A DNA stretch of 64,000 nt from Brevundimonas naejangsanensis DSM 23858 (GCF_000421705.1 NZ_ATXN01000003.1:191001-255000); one strand, 5' to 3'. Positions 27,425 to 35,636 are shown, numbered from the stretch's first letter. The notes: generated from the sequence alone by a model not told the origin. Numbers and translations: made by a program.

Positions 27425-29159
27425 CCTTCGTCTCGCGCGCCCCAAGGCGCACCGGCTAAAACGTCTGCGCCATGAAGGGCTGAAGCCCCCCGTGCAGGCC
27501 GGCCGCGAGCCTGCGCGGGACGCGGTGCTGGACTGCGGCTGGGGCCGCCTCCTGTTCGCCCAGACCTTCGAGACCGCCGCGCCCCTGGTCGAGGCTTTGC
27601 GCGCGGAGGGGCCGGATCGCCGCGACATCGCCTTCTACGTCCGCAATCCCCACGTCCTGCTCGCCTCTGCGCCGCAGGAGGTGTTCCTTGATCCGTCCCA
27701 TACCTATCGGCTTGACCTGGCGACCTATCGGTCCAGCCGCCGTCAGCCGCGGGGCTTCACCATTCGCCGCCTCATGTCGGAAGCGGATGCCCATGCGGTC
27801 AATGATATCTACGCCAAGCGTCGCATGGTGCAGGCGCCGCCGGACTTCATCTGGTCGCGTCGCGACGACCGAACCCTGTCATATTTCGTCGCCGAGGACC
27901 TGGTGACGGGGGCGGTAATTGGCACGGTGACGGGGGTGAACCACGCCCGCGCCTTTGAGGATCCGGAGAACGGCGCATCCCTGTGGTGCCTGGCGGTTGA
28001 TCCCCAAGCGGCCCAGCCGGGGATCGGGGAGGCCCTGGTTCGCCGCCTGGCGGAGCACTTCAAGACGCACGGCCTAGCCTACATGGACCTTTCGGTCATG
28101 CACGATAACGCTCAGGCTATCGCCCTTTATGAGAAACTGGGCTTCCGACGCGTCCATTTCTTCGGCGTGAAGCGCAAGAACCCGATCAATGAAGCCTTGT
28201 TCGTGGGACCCTCTGACGACCATGCGCTCAACCCCTATGCCCGGATCATCGTGGACGAAGCGCGACGACGGGGCATCCAGACCGACATCATCGACGCAGA
28301 AGGGGGGCTGTTCCGCCTTTCGTGGGGCGGGCGGTCCGTCCGCTGCCGCGAAAGCCTTTCTGAACTGACCTCGGCCGTGGCCCTCAGCATCTGCGACGAC
28401 AAGCGGGTGACCCGCAGGGTCGTGGAAGCCGCCGGAGTGCGCGTGCCCCGCCGCATCGATCCGCAGGATCTCGACGCGATCGACGAAGCGCTGGAGACCT
28501 ATGGTCAGTTGGTGGTCAAACCCGCGCGAGGGGAGCAGGGCAAGGGCGTGGCCGTGGGTCTGAAGACGATGGCCGACGTTCAGGCGGCTCTCTTGCGAGC
28601 ACGGCGTATCTGCCCGGAAGTCCTTGTCGAGGAGCAGGTGGAAGGCGAGGATCTGCGCCTGGTCGTGATCGACTATGAGGTCGTGGCCTGCGCCGTGCGG
28701 CGTCCGCCGCGCGTCATCGGCGACGGTCGCTCGACTTTGCGCGCTCTCATCGAGCATCAGAGCCGCCGACGCGCCGCGGCCACGGGCGGGGAATCCAGCA
28801 TCCCCATTGACGCCGAGACGGAGCGCACCCTGGCGGAGGCCGGTTATGGCCTGGATGATGTCGCAGGAGAGGGCGAGGAGATCCTTGTCCGCAAGGCGGC
28901 CAACCTGCATCTGGGCGGCACCATCCATGACGTCACGGATAAGGTGCATCCGGTTCTGGTTGAAGCCGCCATGGCGGCGGCGCGGGCCATCGACATCCCG
29001 GTGACGGGGATCGACCTGATGGTGCGTGCGCCCGATCAGCCGGATTACGCCTTCATCGAGGCCAATGAGCGCCCTGGCCTGGCCAATCACGAGCCCCGCC
29101 CCACGGCAGAACGGTTCATCGATCTGCTGTTCCCGCTGTCGGCGCGCGCCGACGCCTGA
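27414..29159 (+). CDS. ngg: N-acetylglutaminylglutamine synthetase (GNAT + ATP-grasp fusion)
   Basis: A 581-residue bifunctional enzyme. The start is the ATG at 27414, overlapping the amidotransferase gene by 11 bases; a frame open further upstream is only a shadow. Residues about 110-260 form a GNAT acetyltransferase (RRLMSEADAHAVNDIYAKRRM, LAVDPQAAQPGIGEALVRRL, NAQAIALYEKLGFRRV). From about residue 290 comes an ATP-grasp ligase like the cyanophycin/glutathione type (LVVKPARGEQGKGVAVGL, GIDLMVRAP, FIEANERPGLANHEPRPTAERFIDLLF). Together they acetylate glutamine and join a second glutamine. Confidence 0.92.
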   Translation: MASDLRLARPKAHRLKRLRHEGLKPPVQAGREPARDAVLDCGWGRLLFAQTFETAAPLVEALRAEGPDRRDIAFYVRNPHVLLASAPQEVFLDPSHTYRLDLATYRSSRRQPRGFTIRRLMSEADAHAVNDIYAKRRMVQAPPDFIWSRRDDRTLSYFVAEDLVTGAVIGTVTGVNHARAFEDPENGASLWCLAVDPQAAQPGIGEALVRRLAEHFKTHGLAYMDLSVMHDNAQAIALYEKLGFRRVHFFGVKRKNPINEALFVGPSDDHALNPYARIIVDEARRRGIQTDIIDAEGGLFRLSWGGRSVRCRESLSELTSAVALSICDDKRVTRRVVEAAGVRVPRRIDPQDLDAIDEALETYGQLVVKPARGEQGKGVAVGLKTMADVQAALLRARRICPEVLVEEQVEGEDLRLVVIDYEVVACAVRRPPRVIGDGRSTLRALIEHQSRRRAAATGGESSIPIDAETERTLAEAGYGLDDVAGEGEEILVRKAANLHLGGTIHDVTDKVHPVLVEAAMAAARAIDIPVTGIDLMVRAPDQPDYAFIEANERPGLANHEPRPTAERFIDLLFPLSARADA

Positions 29160-29178
29160 GACTATATCAGGAGCGACC

Positions 29179-30291
29179 TTGACCTCCCCGAAGATCGACC
29201 TGGACTACCTGAACGCCCGCCTGGGGGAACTACTGAATTTGCCCAGTCCGACGGGCTACACGGACGAAGCCGTCTGGGCCCTGTGCCGAGAGCTGGAGCG
29301 TCTGGGCCTGGATTATGAACTGACCCGACGCGGCGCGATCCGGGTGCGCCTGCCGGGTCTCGAAGCTATTCCGGCGCGGGCCGTCGTGGCGCACGTCGAT
29401 ACGCTCGGCGCCCAGGTGAAGGCGGTGAAGGACAACGGCAGGCTGGAGCTTGTGCCAATCGGCCACTGGTCGTCACGCTTCGCCGAGGGCGCGCGCTGCA
29501 CCGTCTTCGCGGAAGGCGGAGGCTATCGCGGAACGATCCTCCCCCTGAAGGCCTCCGGGCATGCCTTCAACGAAGAGGTGGACGATCAACCCGTCAATTG
29601 GCGTCAGGTCGAACTGCGGATCGACGCCGTGATCCACGGGCGAGCCGACACCCTGGCTCTGGGCGTGGATGTCGGCGACATTGTCGCCATCGACGCCCAG
29701 CCCGAGTTTACCGACAGCGGTTTCATCGTCTCGCGCCATCTCGACGACAAGGCGGGCGTGGCCGTCATGCTGGCCGCCCTGGAATGCATGCTGCGCGAGG
29801 AACGCACGCCGACGGTCGACACCTGGTGGCTGTTCACGATCGCAGAGGAAGTGGGCGTAGGAGCCTCCTCCGTCCTGGTCCCGGACGTAGCGGCGCTGGT
29901 CACAGTGGATAATGGAACCACCGCGCCCGGCCAGAACTCGTCCGAGTTCGGGGTCACCATAGCCATGGCCGACCAAACCGGACCCTTTGACTGGCACCTC
30001 TCGCGCAAGCTGGTGCAACTGGCTCGGGACCACGACATACCGCACCAGAAAGACGTGTTCCGCTACTATCGTTCGGATTCCGCCTCGGCCCTTGAATCCG
30101 GCGCCGACATCCGCACAGCACTGGTGACGTTCGGCGTGGACGCCAGCCACGGCTATGAGCGTATCCATCAAAACGCTCTGTTCGATCTCGCCCGGCTTTT
30201 GATCGCCTATGCCCAGAGCGGGGTGGAGATCGAGCGAGACGCCCGCGCGCTGACCAGCATCCGCGGTTTCACGCATCAGCCCCGCATTTGA
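29179..30291 (+). CDS. M42-family peptidase of the NAGGN osmoprotectant system
   Basis: A 370-residue metallopeptidase with a TTG start at 29179, chosen because AGGAG lies five bases upstream and the protein then starts cleanly (TSPKIDLDYLNARLGELLNLPSPTGYTDE). Metal ligands are visible in VVAHVDTLGAQV, HLDDKAGVAVML and the glutamate pair TIAEEVGVGAS; a late DASHGYERIH histidine completes the site. In this operon such peptidases are thought to process or recycle the dipeptide amide. It is 19 bases downstream of the synthetase and closes the operon. Confidence 0.9.
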   Translation: MTSPKIDLDYLNARLGELLNLPSPTGYTDEAVWALCRELERLGLDYELTRRGAIRVRLPGLEAIPARAVVAHVDTLGAQVKAVKDNGRLELVPIGHWSSRFAEGARCTVFAEGGGYRGTILPLKASGHAFNEEVDDQPVNWRQVELRIDAVIHGRADTLALGVDVGDIVAIDAQPEFTDSGFIVSRHLDDKAGVAVMLAALECMLREERTPTVDTWWLFTIAEEVGVGASSVLVPDVAALVTVDNGTTAPGQNSSEFGVTIAMADQTGPFDWHLSRKLVQLARDHDIPHQKDVFRYYRSDSASALESGADIRTALVTFGVDASHGYERIHQNALFDLARLLIAYAQSGVEIERDARALTSIRGFTHQPRI

Positions 30292-30744
30292 CGCGGTGAG
30301 TTTACCGCACGCGGCAGCGCGCGCGAATACCGCTCTCCCTCTTGCGCTGGTCGTGAACTTACAGGTCCGGTTTCACACTGAGGTCGGACTGGGCGTACCC
30401 GCCCCGCTGTGGTCGCCGTATCCCGGCGAGCTGCGAAGTCTGGCCGTAAGCCCCCTAAAGTTCATGCTCTACGTCAAAGATGGCTAGGCGGAGATCATCG
30501 TCCGCGGTTTGCGCGGAGCGGAGCGTCCGACTTTCGTCCTCTTGGGCGGTGACGGCAGGTCCACGACCTTATCGCCTGGCCGGACAGCAGGCATTCCTCA
30601 GGCCTGTGAATGTCGCCTCTCGGACAGGGTGGCAATGTCCGCAACTGGCGCTGAGGAGATCCTGAGAGCGTAGACTGGCAGCTGACAAAGGGTGGCGACC
30701 GTAATGGAGGTTGGCTATGCGCCAGTCTGACCTGTTCATTCGAC
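30292..30744. other. Gap with no recognised gene
   Basis: About 450 bases between the NAGGN operon and a broken integrase. No open frame here looks like a known protein, and no tRNA is visible that could serve as an attachment site. It probably contains degraded mobile-element DNA. Confidence 0.4.
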
Positions 30745-31319
30745 CCTCATTGGTCCCAAGGCGCCGCTGAAGCCGAAGCATATCTGGGCAATTCCACAGC
30801 AGTTGAAAGTCGCTAGGAAAGTGCGCGACCTTGCGATGTTCAACTGCGCTCTGGTTTCCAAGCTGCGGGCCTGTGACCTAGTTCGGCTCCGGGTTAGCGA
30901 TGTGGCGCCCGGCGGCGTGCTTCGCCAGCGCTCGATTGTCATCCAGCAGAAGACCGGAAGGCCTGTTCCTTTCGAGATCACGGAGCCTGCGCGCGACGCC
31001 ATCGCCGCTTGGCTGACGAGCCGTGGACAGCGCGATGATGACTGGCTGTTTCCGAGCCGCCAGCCGACCAGGTCAGCACATTGGCGCCCCTCAGTACGCG
31101 CGGCTCGTTGATCGTTGGGTTCAGATGATCGACCTGGAACCGCAGGGTTACGGGACCCACAGCCTCAGGCGGACGAAGGTTGCGCTCGTTTACAAGAAGA
31201 CGGGCAATCACCGGGCATGTCAGCTCCTGCTCGGCCACAGGAAGCTGGAGAGCACCGTCAGATACCTCGGCATCGAAGTGGACGACGCCCTGGAAATATC
31301 AGGACAGATAGATCTGTGA
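30745..31319 (+). pseudogene. Tyrosine-type site-specific integrase, frameshifted
   Basis: The first frame reads LIGPKAPLKPKHIWAI, then RDLAMFNCALVSKLRACDLVRLRVSDV and GRPVPFEITEPARDAI, ending in DDDWLFPSRQPTR; near 31070-31080 the protein continues one frame over as QYARLVDRWVQMIDLEPQGYGTHSLRRTKVAL and LLLGHRKLESTVRYLGIEVDD. The catalytic R (KLRACDL), H-x-x-R (THSLRRT), H (LLGH) and Y (VRYLGI) of this compact integrase family are all present, so a single-base indel is the only visible lesion. It could be a recent inactivation or a sequence error. Confidence 0.85.
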
Positions 31320-31358
31320 CTGGCGACCGGGCCCGAAAGCGGGCCCGGTCGTTGTCGC

Positions 31359-31955
31359 CTAAGGGAGGTTAGCGGACCTCGCTTGCCAAGCACGAAATAC
31401 ACCGATCAAATCCGGCAGGTTGTGCGGACCACCATATGCTTTGAATTTCTGTTGCTCGACCTTGGCATGCCACCATCCCAAGTCGCCGTCCAAACCCTGT
31501 CCCGCTTCCGCCTCGGACATGTTGTGGAAGACAGGCGTGAATGGCTGTTCCGCTAACGATGTATCCGTCAGATCAACCGTGAGGCTCCAGCCCGGATTGT
31601 CGAGCGTTTCCACTGTGATCCCGTAGGCGTGTTCCCAGTCTTCATCGCACTGCGAGAAATACCACTGCGTCAGCCATATTAGTGGGTCGGCAGATCCAGT
31701 TGGCTCAGGCGCAGACCACTCTGATCGCCGACGGTCGAACAAAGCCCGTTGCGCATTGTTGATGCTGTCCGGCTCTAGATCGACCTCCCGCTTCGAAGGC
31801 GGCAACACCCAGCCGGGCTGATCCCTGTCGTAGAACAGAGTGCCATGGATGCCGTTGGCGTCGCGCTTCAGAATAGGGCGCGACCACAACGGCGTAAGTA
31901 GCGCCTTCGCTCGATCCTCGCCAAGCCGGTCGAACACGTCTTCAACGACATCCAT
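31359..31955 (-). CDS. Imm53-like immunity protein with an N-terminal extension
   Basis: The C-terminal ~110 residues (DPLIWLTQWYFSQCDEDWEHAYGITVETLDNPGWSLTVDLTDT, then GWWHAKVEQQKFKAYGGPHNLPDLIGVFRAW) match the Imm53 immunity family, proteins that neutralise secreted polymorphic toxins. An extra region of ~85 residues precedes it (PLWSRPILKRDANGIHGTLFYD). The frame stays open and protein-like upstream of the ATG at 31955 to a CTG at 32060 (KNIQIIDGAWNATFSIFQATDE), then a stop at 32070-32072, so the true start may be the CTG or a lost ATG. No toxin gene is beside it, making it an orphan. Confidence 0.6.
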   Translation of the reverse strand: MDVVEDVFDRLGEDRAKALLTPLWSRPILKRDANGIHGTLFYDRDQPGWVLPPSKREVDLEPDSINNAQRALFDRRRSEWSAPEPTGSADPLIWLTQWYFSQCDEDWEHAYGITVETLDNPGWSLTVDLTDTSLAEQPFTPVFHNMSEAEAGQGLDGDLGWWHAKVEQQKFKAYGGPHNLPDLIGVFRAWQARSANLP

Positions 31956-32157
31956 ATCTTGATCAATGCCGGGGAACAGTTCAGCGAACTCTTCGTCCGT
32001 GGCTTGGAAGATGCTGAAGGTCGCGTTCCACGCCCCGTCGATGATCTGGATATTTTTCAGGATGGCAGATTAGCAATAGAGACGTCCCGAACGTCGCCTA
32101 CGGGTTGTAAGCTCCCTTCTCCACTTTGTCCTAAACGAGACGCTGCAAAACAAAAAG

Positions 32158-32193
32158 CCCCGCCACCCGGCGAAGGCGACGGGGCGCACAGCG
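32158..32193 (+). terminator. GC-rich hairpin upstream of a small-protein gene
   Basis: GCCCCGCC near 32157-32164 pairs with GGCGACGGGGC-type sequence near 32175-32186 (GCCCCGTCGCC on the other strand) with an internal CCCGGCGAAGG. A similar GCCCCGCC...GGGGCGACGGGGC arrangement recurs near 38566-38590. Probable terminators of small genes. Confidence 0.4.
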
Positions 32194-32369
32194 CACGACC
32201 CAGCTACTCCGCCGCGCCCGTTAACCTGACGAGCTGATCACGGCTCTCGACCTCATGGCCGCGTGCGCTGGCGGGAGGGCCTGTAGCGCTTGGATCAGGG
32301 CGCGGCACCCCATCTCTACGGATCAGGCGCCTGCGAGCCTTATCGGACAGGCGTCAGGTCAACGGAGAC

Positions 32370-32900
32370 TTGACCGTGCCCCCCCAAACTACCGACCTGG
32401 AGCGTCGCGTCCTCGCGCACGAGCGCATCCTTCAGTTCCTTCTCGCCGAGATGGCACGAGAGGACGCCCCCCTGCTGGATCGCCTCCTTGCCGCTTTCTC
32501 GCCTCAGGGGCGTAAAGCGCATCAGCATGACTATACTGACGCCGAGGACTACGCAGAGGCGTTCATCAGGCAGGTTGCGAAGCTGGGCGAAGAAAGGGCC
32601 GCGCTAAAGCCGAAGGTGGACTATCCCCCATCGCACAGCATGACGGCCTCTCCGGAAAGACCGACAGAGATTCCAGTCGTCGTGGAGCCGCGAAGTGGCG
32701 TTTGGCAGGTGAGGCGATCGACCAAGCACATCGGGGACTATCTCGACCGAAGCGCCGCAGTAGAGACGGCCCTGCAGATCGCCATCGCGGAGTGCCGTCT
32801 CGGAGCGAACGTCAAGCTCGTCGTGGAAGGCGTCACAATCTCTGTCAGCAACACCGAACACCCGCCGGGCCTTGAAGATTTGCCATCTGTCGCCAGATAG
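32370..32900 (+). CDS. Hypothetical protein with a DUF2188-like C-terminal module
   Basis: A 176-residue soluble protein. The N-terminal ~60 residues are helical (LERRVLAHERILQFLLAEMARED). The last ~70 residues (PVVVEPRSGVWQVRRSTKHIGDYLDRSAAVETALQIAIAECRLG) have the beta-beta-helix pattern of DUF2188-type stress proteins: a VVEP-x-x-x-W-x-V strand pair, a helix rich in alanine, then VKLVVEG. The next gene carries the same module, so the two are likely relatives. The function is unknown; I have no strong family match. Confidence 0.6.
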   Translation: MTVPPQTTDLERRVLAHERILQFLLAEMAREDAPLLDRLLAAFSPQGRKAHQHDYTDAEDYAEAFIRQVAKLGEERAALKPKVDYPPSHSMTASPERPTEIPVVVEPRSGVWQVRRSTKHIGDYLDRSAAVETALQIAIAECRLGANVKLVVEGVTISVSNTEHPPGLEDLPSVAR

Positions 32901-32930
32901 CGGCCGGCTTCAACCTCTGGAGATGCTTCG

Positions 32931-33224
32931 ATGCGAACTGTCGTAGTGGAACCCATTGGAGATGTCTGGTCTGTTCGCGTGGACGATACCGAGCCCCAGC
33001 TGTTTGCGCGGGGGCGGGCGGCCGAGAGCGCCGCAAAAAGGATCGCGGAAACCCTGGCCGCAGCAGGGGACCGCGTCGAGCTTCACCTGTTCTTGCGCAA
33101 CGGAGAACTGGCTGCGCGTTTCGTATGTCTCCCGCCGATCTCAGATGATGACAGCCCGCTTTTGATGGGCGGCAGCTTGCTCGCGCGACCGCCACTGACA
33201 CAGGGCGCCGACGTTCCAGCCTAA
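32931..33224 (+). CDS. Hypothetical DUF2188-like small protein
   Basis: Ninety-seven residues beginning MRTVVVEPIGDVWSVRVDD and continuing with ARGRAAESAAKRIAETLAAAGDRVELHLFLRNGEL. The VVEP-x-x-x-W-x-V opening and alanine-rich helix are shared with the C-terminal module of the upstream gene, 30 bases away, suggesting a local duplication and a common transcript. A terminator hairpin follows. Function unknown. Confidence 0.6.
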   Translation: MRTVVVEPIGDVWSVRVDDTEPQLFARGRAAESAAKRIAETLAAAGDRVELHLFLRNGELAARFVCLPPISDDDSPLLMGGSLLARPPLTQGADVPA

Positions 33225-33232
33225 ACGAAGAA

Positions 33233-33260
33233 AGGCCCGCCCTCCGAAGAGAGCGGGCCT
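33233..33260. terminator. Convergent terminator between the small-protein operon and the cold-shock gene
   Basis: AGGCCCGC (33233-33240) pairs with GCGGGCCT (33253-33260) with a 12-base loop. Almost the same hairpin, AGGCCCGC...GCGGGCCT with a similar loop, occurs at about 43754-43782. Confidence 0.6.
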
Positions 33261-33290
33261 CTGATGGCGCCGGTGAACCGGAGCGTTGGC

Positions 33291-33500
33291 TTATGCGGCC
33301 TGCAGCTGACCTGCCGAGGTCTTGCCGGAGCGCTGATCACGCTCCAGCTCGTACGAAAGCGCTTGGCCTTCGTTCAGCCCGCTGAGGCCAGCCCGCTCAA
33401 CGGCGGAAATGTGGACAAAGACGTCGCCGCCGCCAGCGTCAGGCGCGATGAAACCGAAACCCTTGGTAGGGTTGAACCATTTAACAATACCAGTAGCCAT
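33291..33500 (-). CDS. Cold-shock domain protein (CspA family)
   Basis: A 69-residue single-domain OB-fold protein: [21 protein letters not shown] contains the RNP1 motif (KGFGFI) and [16 protein letters not shown] the RNP2 motif (VFVHIS). It binds single-stranded RNA and DNA and acts as an RNA chaperone. The start at 33500 is selected because GGAGG lies eight bases upstream; the longer open frame is 5' UTR. An AT-rich stretch near 33660-33720 probably contains the promoter, giving the long leader typical of csp genes. Confidence 0.93.
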   Translation of the reverse strand: MATGIVKWFNPTKGFGFIAPDAGGGDVFVHISAVERAGLSGLNEGQALSYELERDQRSGKTSAGQLQAA

Positions 33501-33781
33501 TTCCATGACCTCCGAAAAAGGTTGCCCTGAGGAAGTCTCCCGAGGGCTGTCGGGTCTAAGGAAACGGAAAATCTCGATGCGTCGCAAAGAAATAGGGCGT
33601 TACGCAGAGATATCGACATCCATAGGGTGAACGCCCCCGCCCAAACATGCAAGCTTCAGCTTTGATTATTTATCGCATCGCCGAAATGCATGTCTTTTCC
33701 GTGATTTCGAACGAGTCTTATCTTGCCGCCCTTGCGTTTTGTGCGCGCAACCCTATCTACGCTTCGAGCTTCGGCTCATGA

Positions 33782-33835
33782 GGCCCGTCTGAGTCCCAAT
33801 GTGGCAGACGGGTTTTCTTATGCCCGTCAGCCAGG
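33782..33835 (+). terminator. Repeated terminator-like element, copy 1
   Basis: CCCGTCTG (33784-33791) pairs with CAGACGGG (33805-33812), followed by TTTTCTTATG. The 35 bases 33801-33835 recur inverted at 37577-37611 with three mismatches, and the flanking stem is also conserved there. Confidence 0.6.
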
Positions 33836-34132
33836 TCAAGGCGGAAGTTCAGGCGGCGGCGGGCAACTCAGTCCCTTCATTCCCAGCTCGCGATGGAACC
33901 GGCACAGGCGCCCGACCTGCGCCCATCCTGCTTCACCCCAAGCCTCGACAGCGTTATCGTGCAGCTCGCCGGCGATCCGGCTGTTCAGCACGTCGTCGGG
34001 CGGGACCGGCTTAGGCTGGACCCTCAAGTCCTCGACAGGCGGGCGGACTGCGCCCAGCGTCCCGCAACTGGCGACAGCGGCGCCTAAGCTCACGCTCATC
34101 AGGCACGCCGTCAGGAAGGGCTTGCGCGGCAT
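33836..34132 (-). CDS. Rz1-like outer-membrane spanin lipoprotein of a phage lysis cassette
   Basis: A 98-residue proline-rich protein whose N-terminus is a lipoprotein signal (MPRKPFLTACLMSVSLGAAVASCGTL, lipobox cysteine at residue 23). A short proline-rich body follows (VRPPVEDLRVQPKPVPPDD). It overlaps the 3' end of the Rz-like gene in a different frame, the classic nested Rz/Rz1 arrangement of phage o-spanins. It lies downstream of an endolysin pseudogene on the same strand. The last ~20 residues (glycine/proline) run into a terminator element, so the C-terminus may be a fusion. Confidence 0.6.
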   Translation of the reverse strand: MPRKPFLTACLMSVSLGAAVASCGTLGAVRPPVEDLRVQPKPVPPDDVLNSRIAGELHDNAVEAWGEAGWAQVGRLCRFHRELGMKGLSCPPPPELPP

Positions 34133-34301
34133 GGTCTCTCTCCTCTTGCCGGTCTCGGATGGTGGTGGTGTCGGTCAGGCGTTCGCTGGCGGCTGTTTCC
34201 CGCGCGCTGGAGGCCGTTGCCTCGACCTTGGCTTGCTCGGCCGCGTGACGGTCGCGAACGCCGTCGGCGCCCCAGTGCGCGCAATAGACTCCGAAGATCA
34301 T
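34011..34301 (-). CDS. Rz-like inner-membrane spanin
   Basis: A coiled-coil, charged protein following a membrane helix: the frame upstream of the ATG at 34301 reads TWLIFAVLAAF and continues MIFGVYCAHWGADGVRDRHAAEQAKVEA, an Rz-type type II membrane anchor. No ATG/GTG precedes the helix within the frame, so either the start is at the internal methionine or the true start was lost. The body (TASSARETAASERLTDTTTIRDRQEERD) is helical. It lies between the endolysin remnant and the embedded Rz1-like gene. Confidence 0.5.
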   Translation of the reverse strand: MIFGVYCAHWGADGVRDRHAAEQAKVEATASSARETAASERLTDTTTIRDRQEERDHAAQALPDGVPDERELRRRCRQLRDAGRSPPACRGLEGPA

Positions 34302-34324
34302 GAAGGCGGCGAGGACGGCGAAGA

Positions 34325-34725
34325 TCAGCCAGGTGCGAGACGCTTGAGCCGCGGCAGGGCAGCGTGGATCACCCGGTTGTGCGCGCGGGCGTCCTCAATC
34401 AGCCAGGCGTCAGCCGTCGCTTCAGTGATGACCTGGCCTTCCTGGATCCCGCGCGCCCGGCCGTAGCTGACCGTCCAAGGGGGCGCCCGAGCGCTTGCCG
34501 GTCTTTGCGCGAGGCAAGAGGGGGGCGGGATATAGGCCTTGAGCCTCAGCCCCTCGTCCTTCTTCAGCGCCGCGATCAGCTCCGGGTCAGGATCGCCAGG
34601 CGCGTCCGCCGCACAGGGCAGGCCCATAGCTTCGGCCAGGCGTCAATCATCGGCACCCAGTCGGGCTTCAGCTTTCCGCCCGGCGCATGGAGGCGCACGG
34701 CGTCGAACAGGGCCTTACGGTCCAT
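34325..34725 (-). pseudogene. Phage endolysin (GH24 lysozyme-like), frameshifted
   Basis: From the ATG at 34725 the frame reads MDRKALFDAVRLHAPGGKLKPDWV, then PMIDAW. One base is missing near 34640, and the protein continues one frame over as EAMGLPCAADAPGDPDPELIAALKKDEGLRLKAY. That segment carries the K-x-x-EG-x-R-L-x-AY motif with the catalytic glutamate, and WTVSYGRARGIQEGQVITEATADAWL follows. The stretch between (IPPPSCLAQRPASA) is unlike lysozymes, and the protein stops at LKRLAPG well short of the family length. It is a decayed lysozyme of a phage lysis cassette. Confidence 0.7.
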
Positions 34726-34828
34726 GCCGGGGAGGCATCGCAAACGCGTCGGTTGGGTCTTGGAGTCGGTCCTTATCGCCCTGCGCCTGGCGATCTTCGG
34801 CGTTCTCTATTGGATTGCGATGGGCTGA
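34724..34828 (+). CDS. 34-residue single-helix membrane peptide, copy A of an inverted duplicate
   Basis: Encodes MPGRHRKRVGWVLESVLIAL and then RLAIFGVLYWIAMG: a basic N-terminus followed by one hydrophobic helix. A second copy on the minus strand at 35637-35741 is about 92% identical at the base level, and the homology starts and stops at the ORF boundaries. The ATG of this copy overlaps the endolysin remnant's start on the other strand, so it sits at a rearrangement point. Not recognised as a known family. Confidence 0.5.
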   Translation: MPGRHRKRVGWVLESVLIALRLAIFGVLYWIAMG

Positions 34829-34901
34829 AGAGTGCCGCGCCCACGGGCAACCTCAACCAACACTTCTGCGTTCGGACTCGCCTGGAAAGGGGAGTTCAGA
34901 A

Positions 34902-35164
34902 TGTTGCAGACACCCGTAATTCAGCGCGCATTCGAGTTGGCGGACAGCGGACGGTGCCGTATTCCTTCAGAAGTCCGAAGGACGCTGCTTAGCGAGGGCT
35001 ATACCCAGCCGGACGTCTTCGGCATCGAGGGCAGAGCAACGCAGTTGCGCGACCGGTGCTGCGAGGCTTTCCAGCAGAGGTCGGCTGAAGGCCGAACGGT
35101 TCCGAGGCCTATTCCAACTCGGGTGCGGAAGTGGGCGCCGGGTAATTCTTTTCGTGGAACCTGA
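34902..35164 (+). CDS. Hypothetical small protein of a locally repeated family
   Basis: Eighty-seven residues beginning MLQTPVIQRAFELADSGRCR, then IPSEVRRTLLSEGYTQPDVFGIEGRATQLRDRC. The first half looks like a small helical DNA- or peptide-binding unit (SEVRRTLLSEGY), but I do not recognise the family. A second, frameshifted copy with conserved 5' flank is at 44688-44880. A GGGGAG site lies eight bases before the ATG. It lies inside the segment bounded by the 105-bp inverted copies. Confidence 0.55.
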
Positions 35165-35328
35165 ACCGCCGATGCTCGCTGGCGTTGCGCTCCCATGTGC
35201 ATCACCTGTGAGGACCTCATAAAAGAGCGGGACAGGTATGCACGTCTTTCGCACTTGGTCTCAGATGATCGCGCCCGCACGGCGCTGGCTGCGCTCATCG
35301 TTGAGCAAGAAGAAGCGATTGCTCGGCT

Positions 35329-35565
35329 TCACCCAGCTCCAGCCTCCGATTGGTTGCGCCCGAAATAGAAGCCCAGGATCAGCAGCATCCCGTCCTTGAA
35401 CATGGACGCCACCGGCATGACGGCGTCGGCGTAGCGCTCATCCACCATGTCGCCCGGCCCTGCGATCATCGGCAGGAAGAGCAGGTTGCCGGCCAGGGCG
35501 AGGATCGGCGTGGTGCGCGGCAGGTTGATCACCTGCGGCCACCAGCGGGGTGGTTTACGGCTCAT
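35329..35565 (-). CDS. Holin-like small membrane protein
   Basis: A 78-residue protein with two hydrophobic segments (TTPILALAGNLLFLPMIAG and VASMFKDGMLLILGFYFGRNQ) and short charged ends, the size and topology of phage or gene-transfer-agent holins. It is on the same strand and upstream of the endolysin, Rz and Rz1 remnants, the usual lysis-cassette order, but about 600 bases of other sequence intervene. The open frame is intact. Confidence 0.55.
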   Translation of the reverse strand: MSRKPPRWWPQVINLPRTTPILALAGNLLFLPMIAGPGDMVDERYADAVMPVASMFKDGMLLILGFYFGRNQSEAGAG

Positions 35566-35636
35566 GCCACGTCCTCCGAGCGGCGCAAGATGGTTGTTCC
35601 AAGTCGCCTCGCCTTAATCCGAACGATGCTGCCGAG

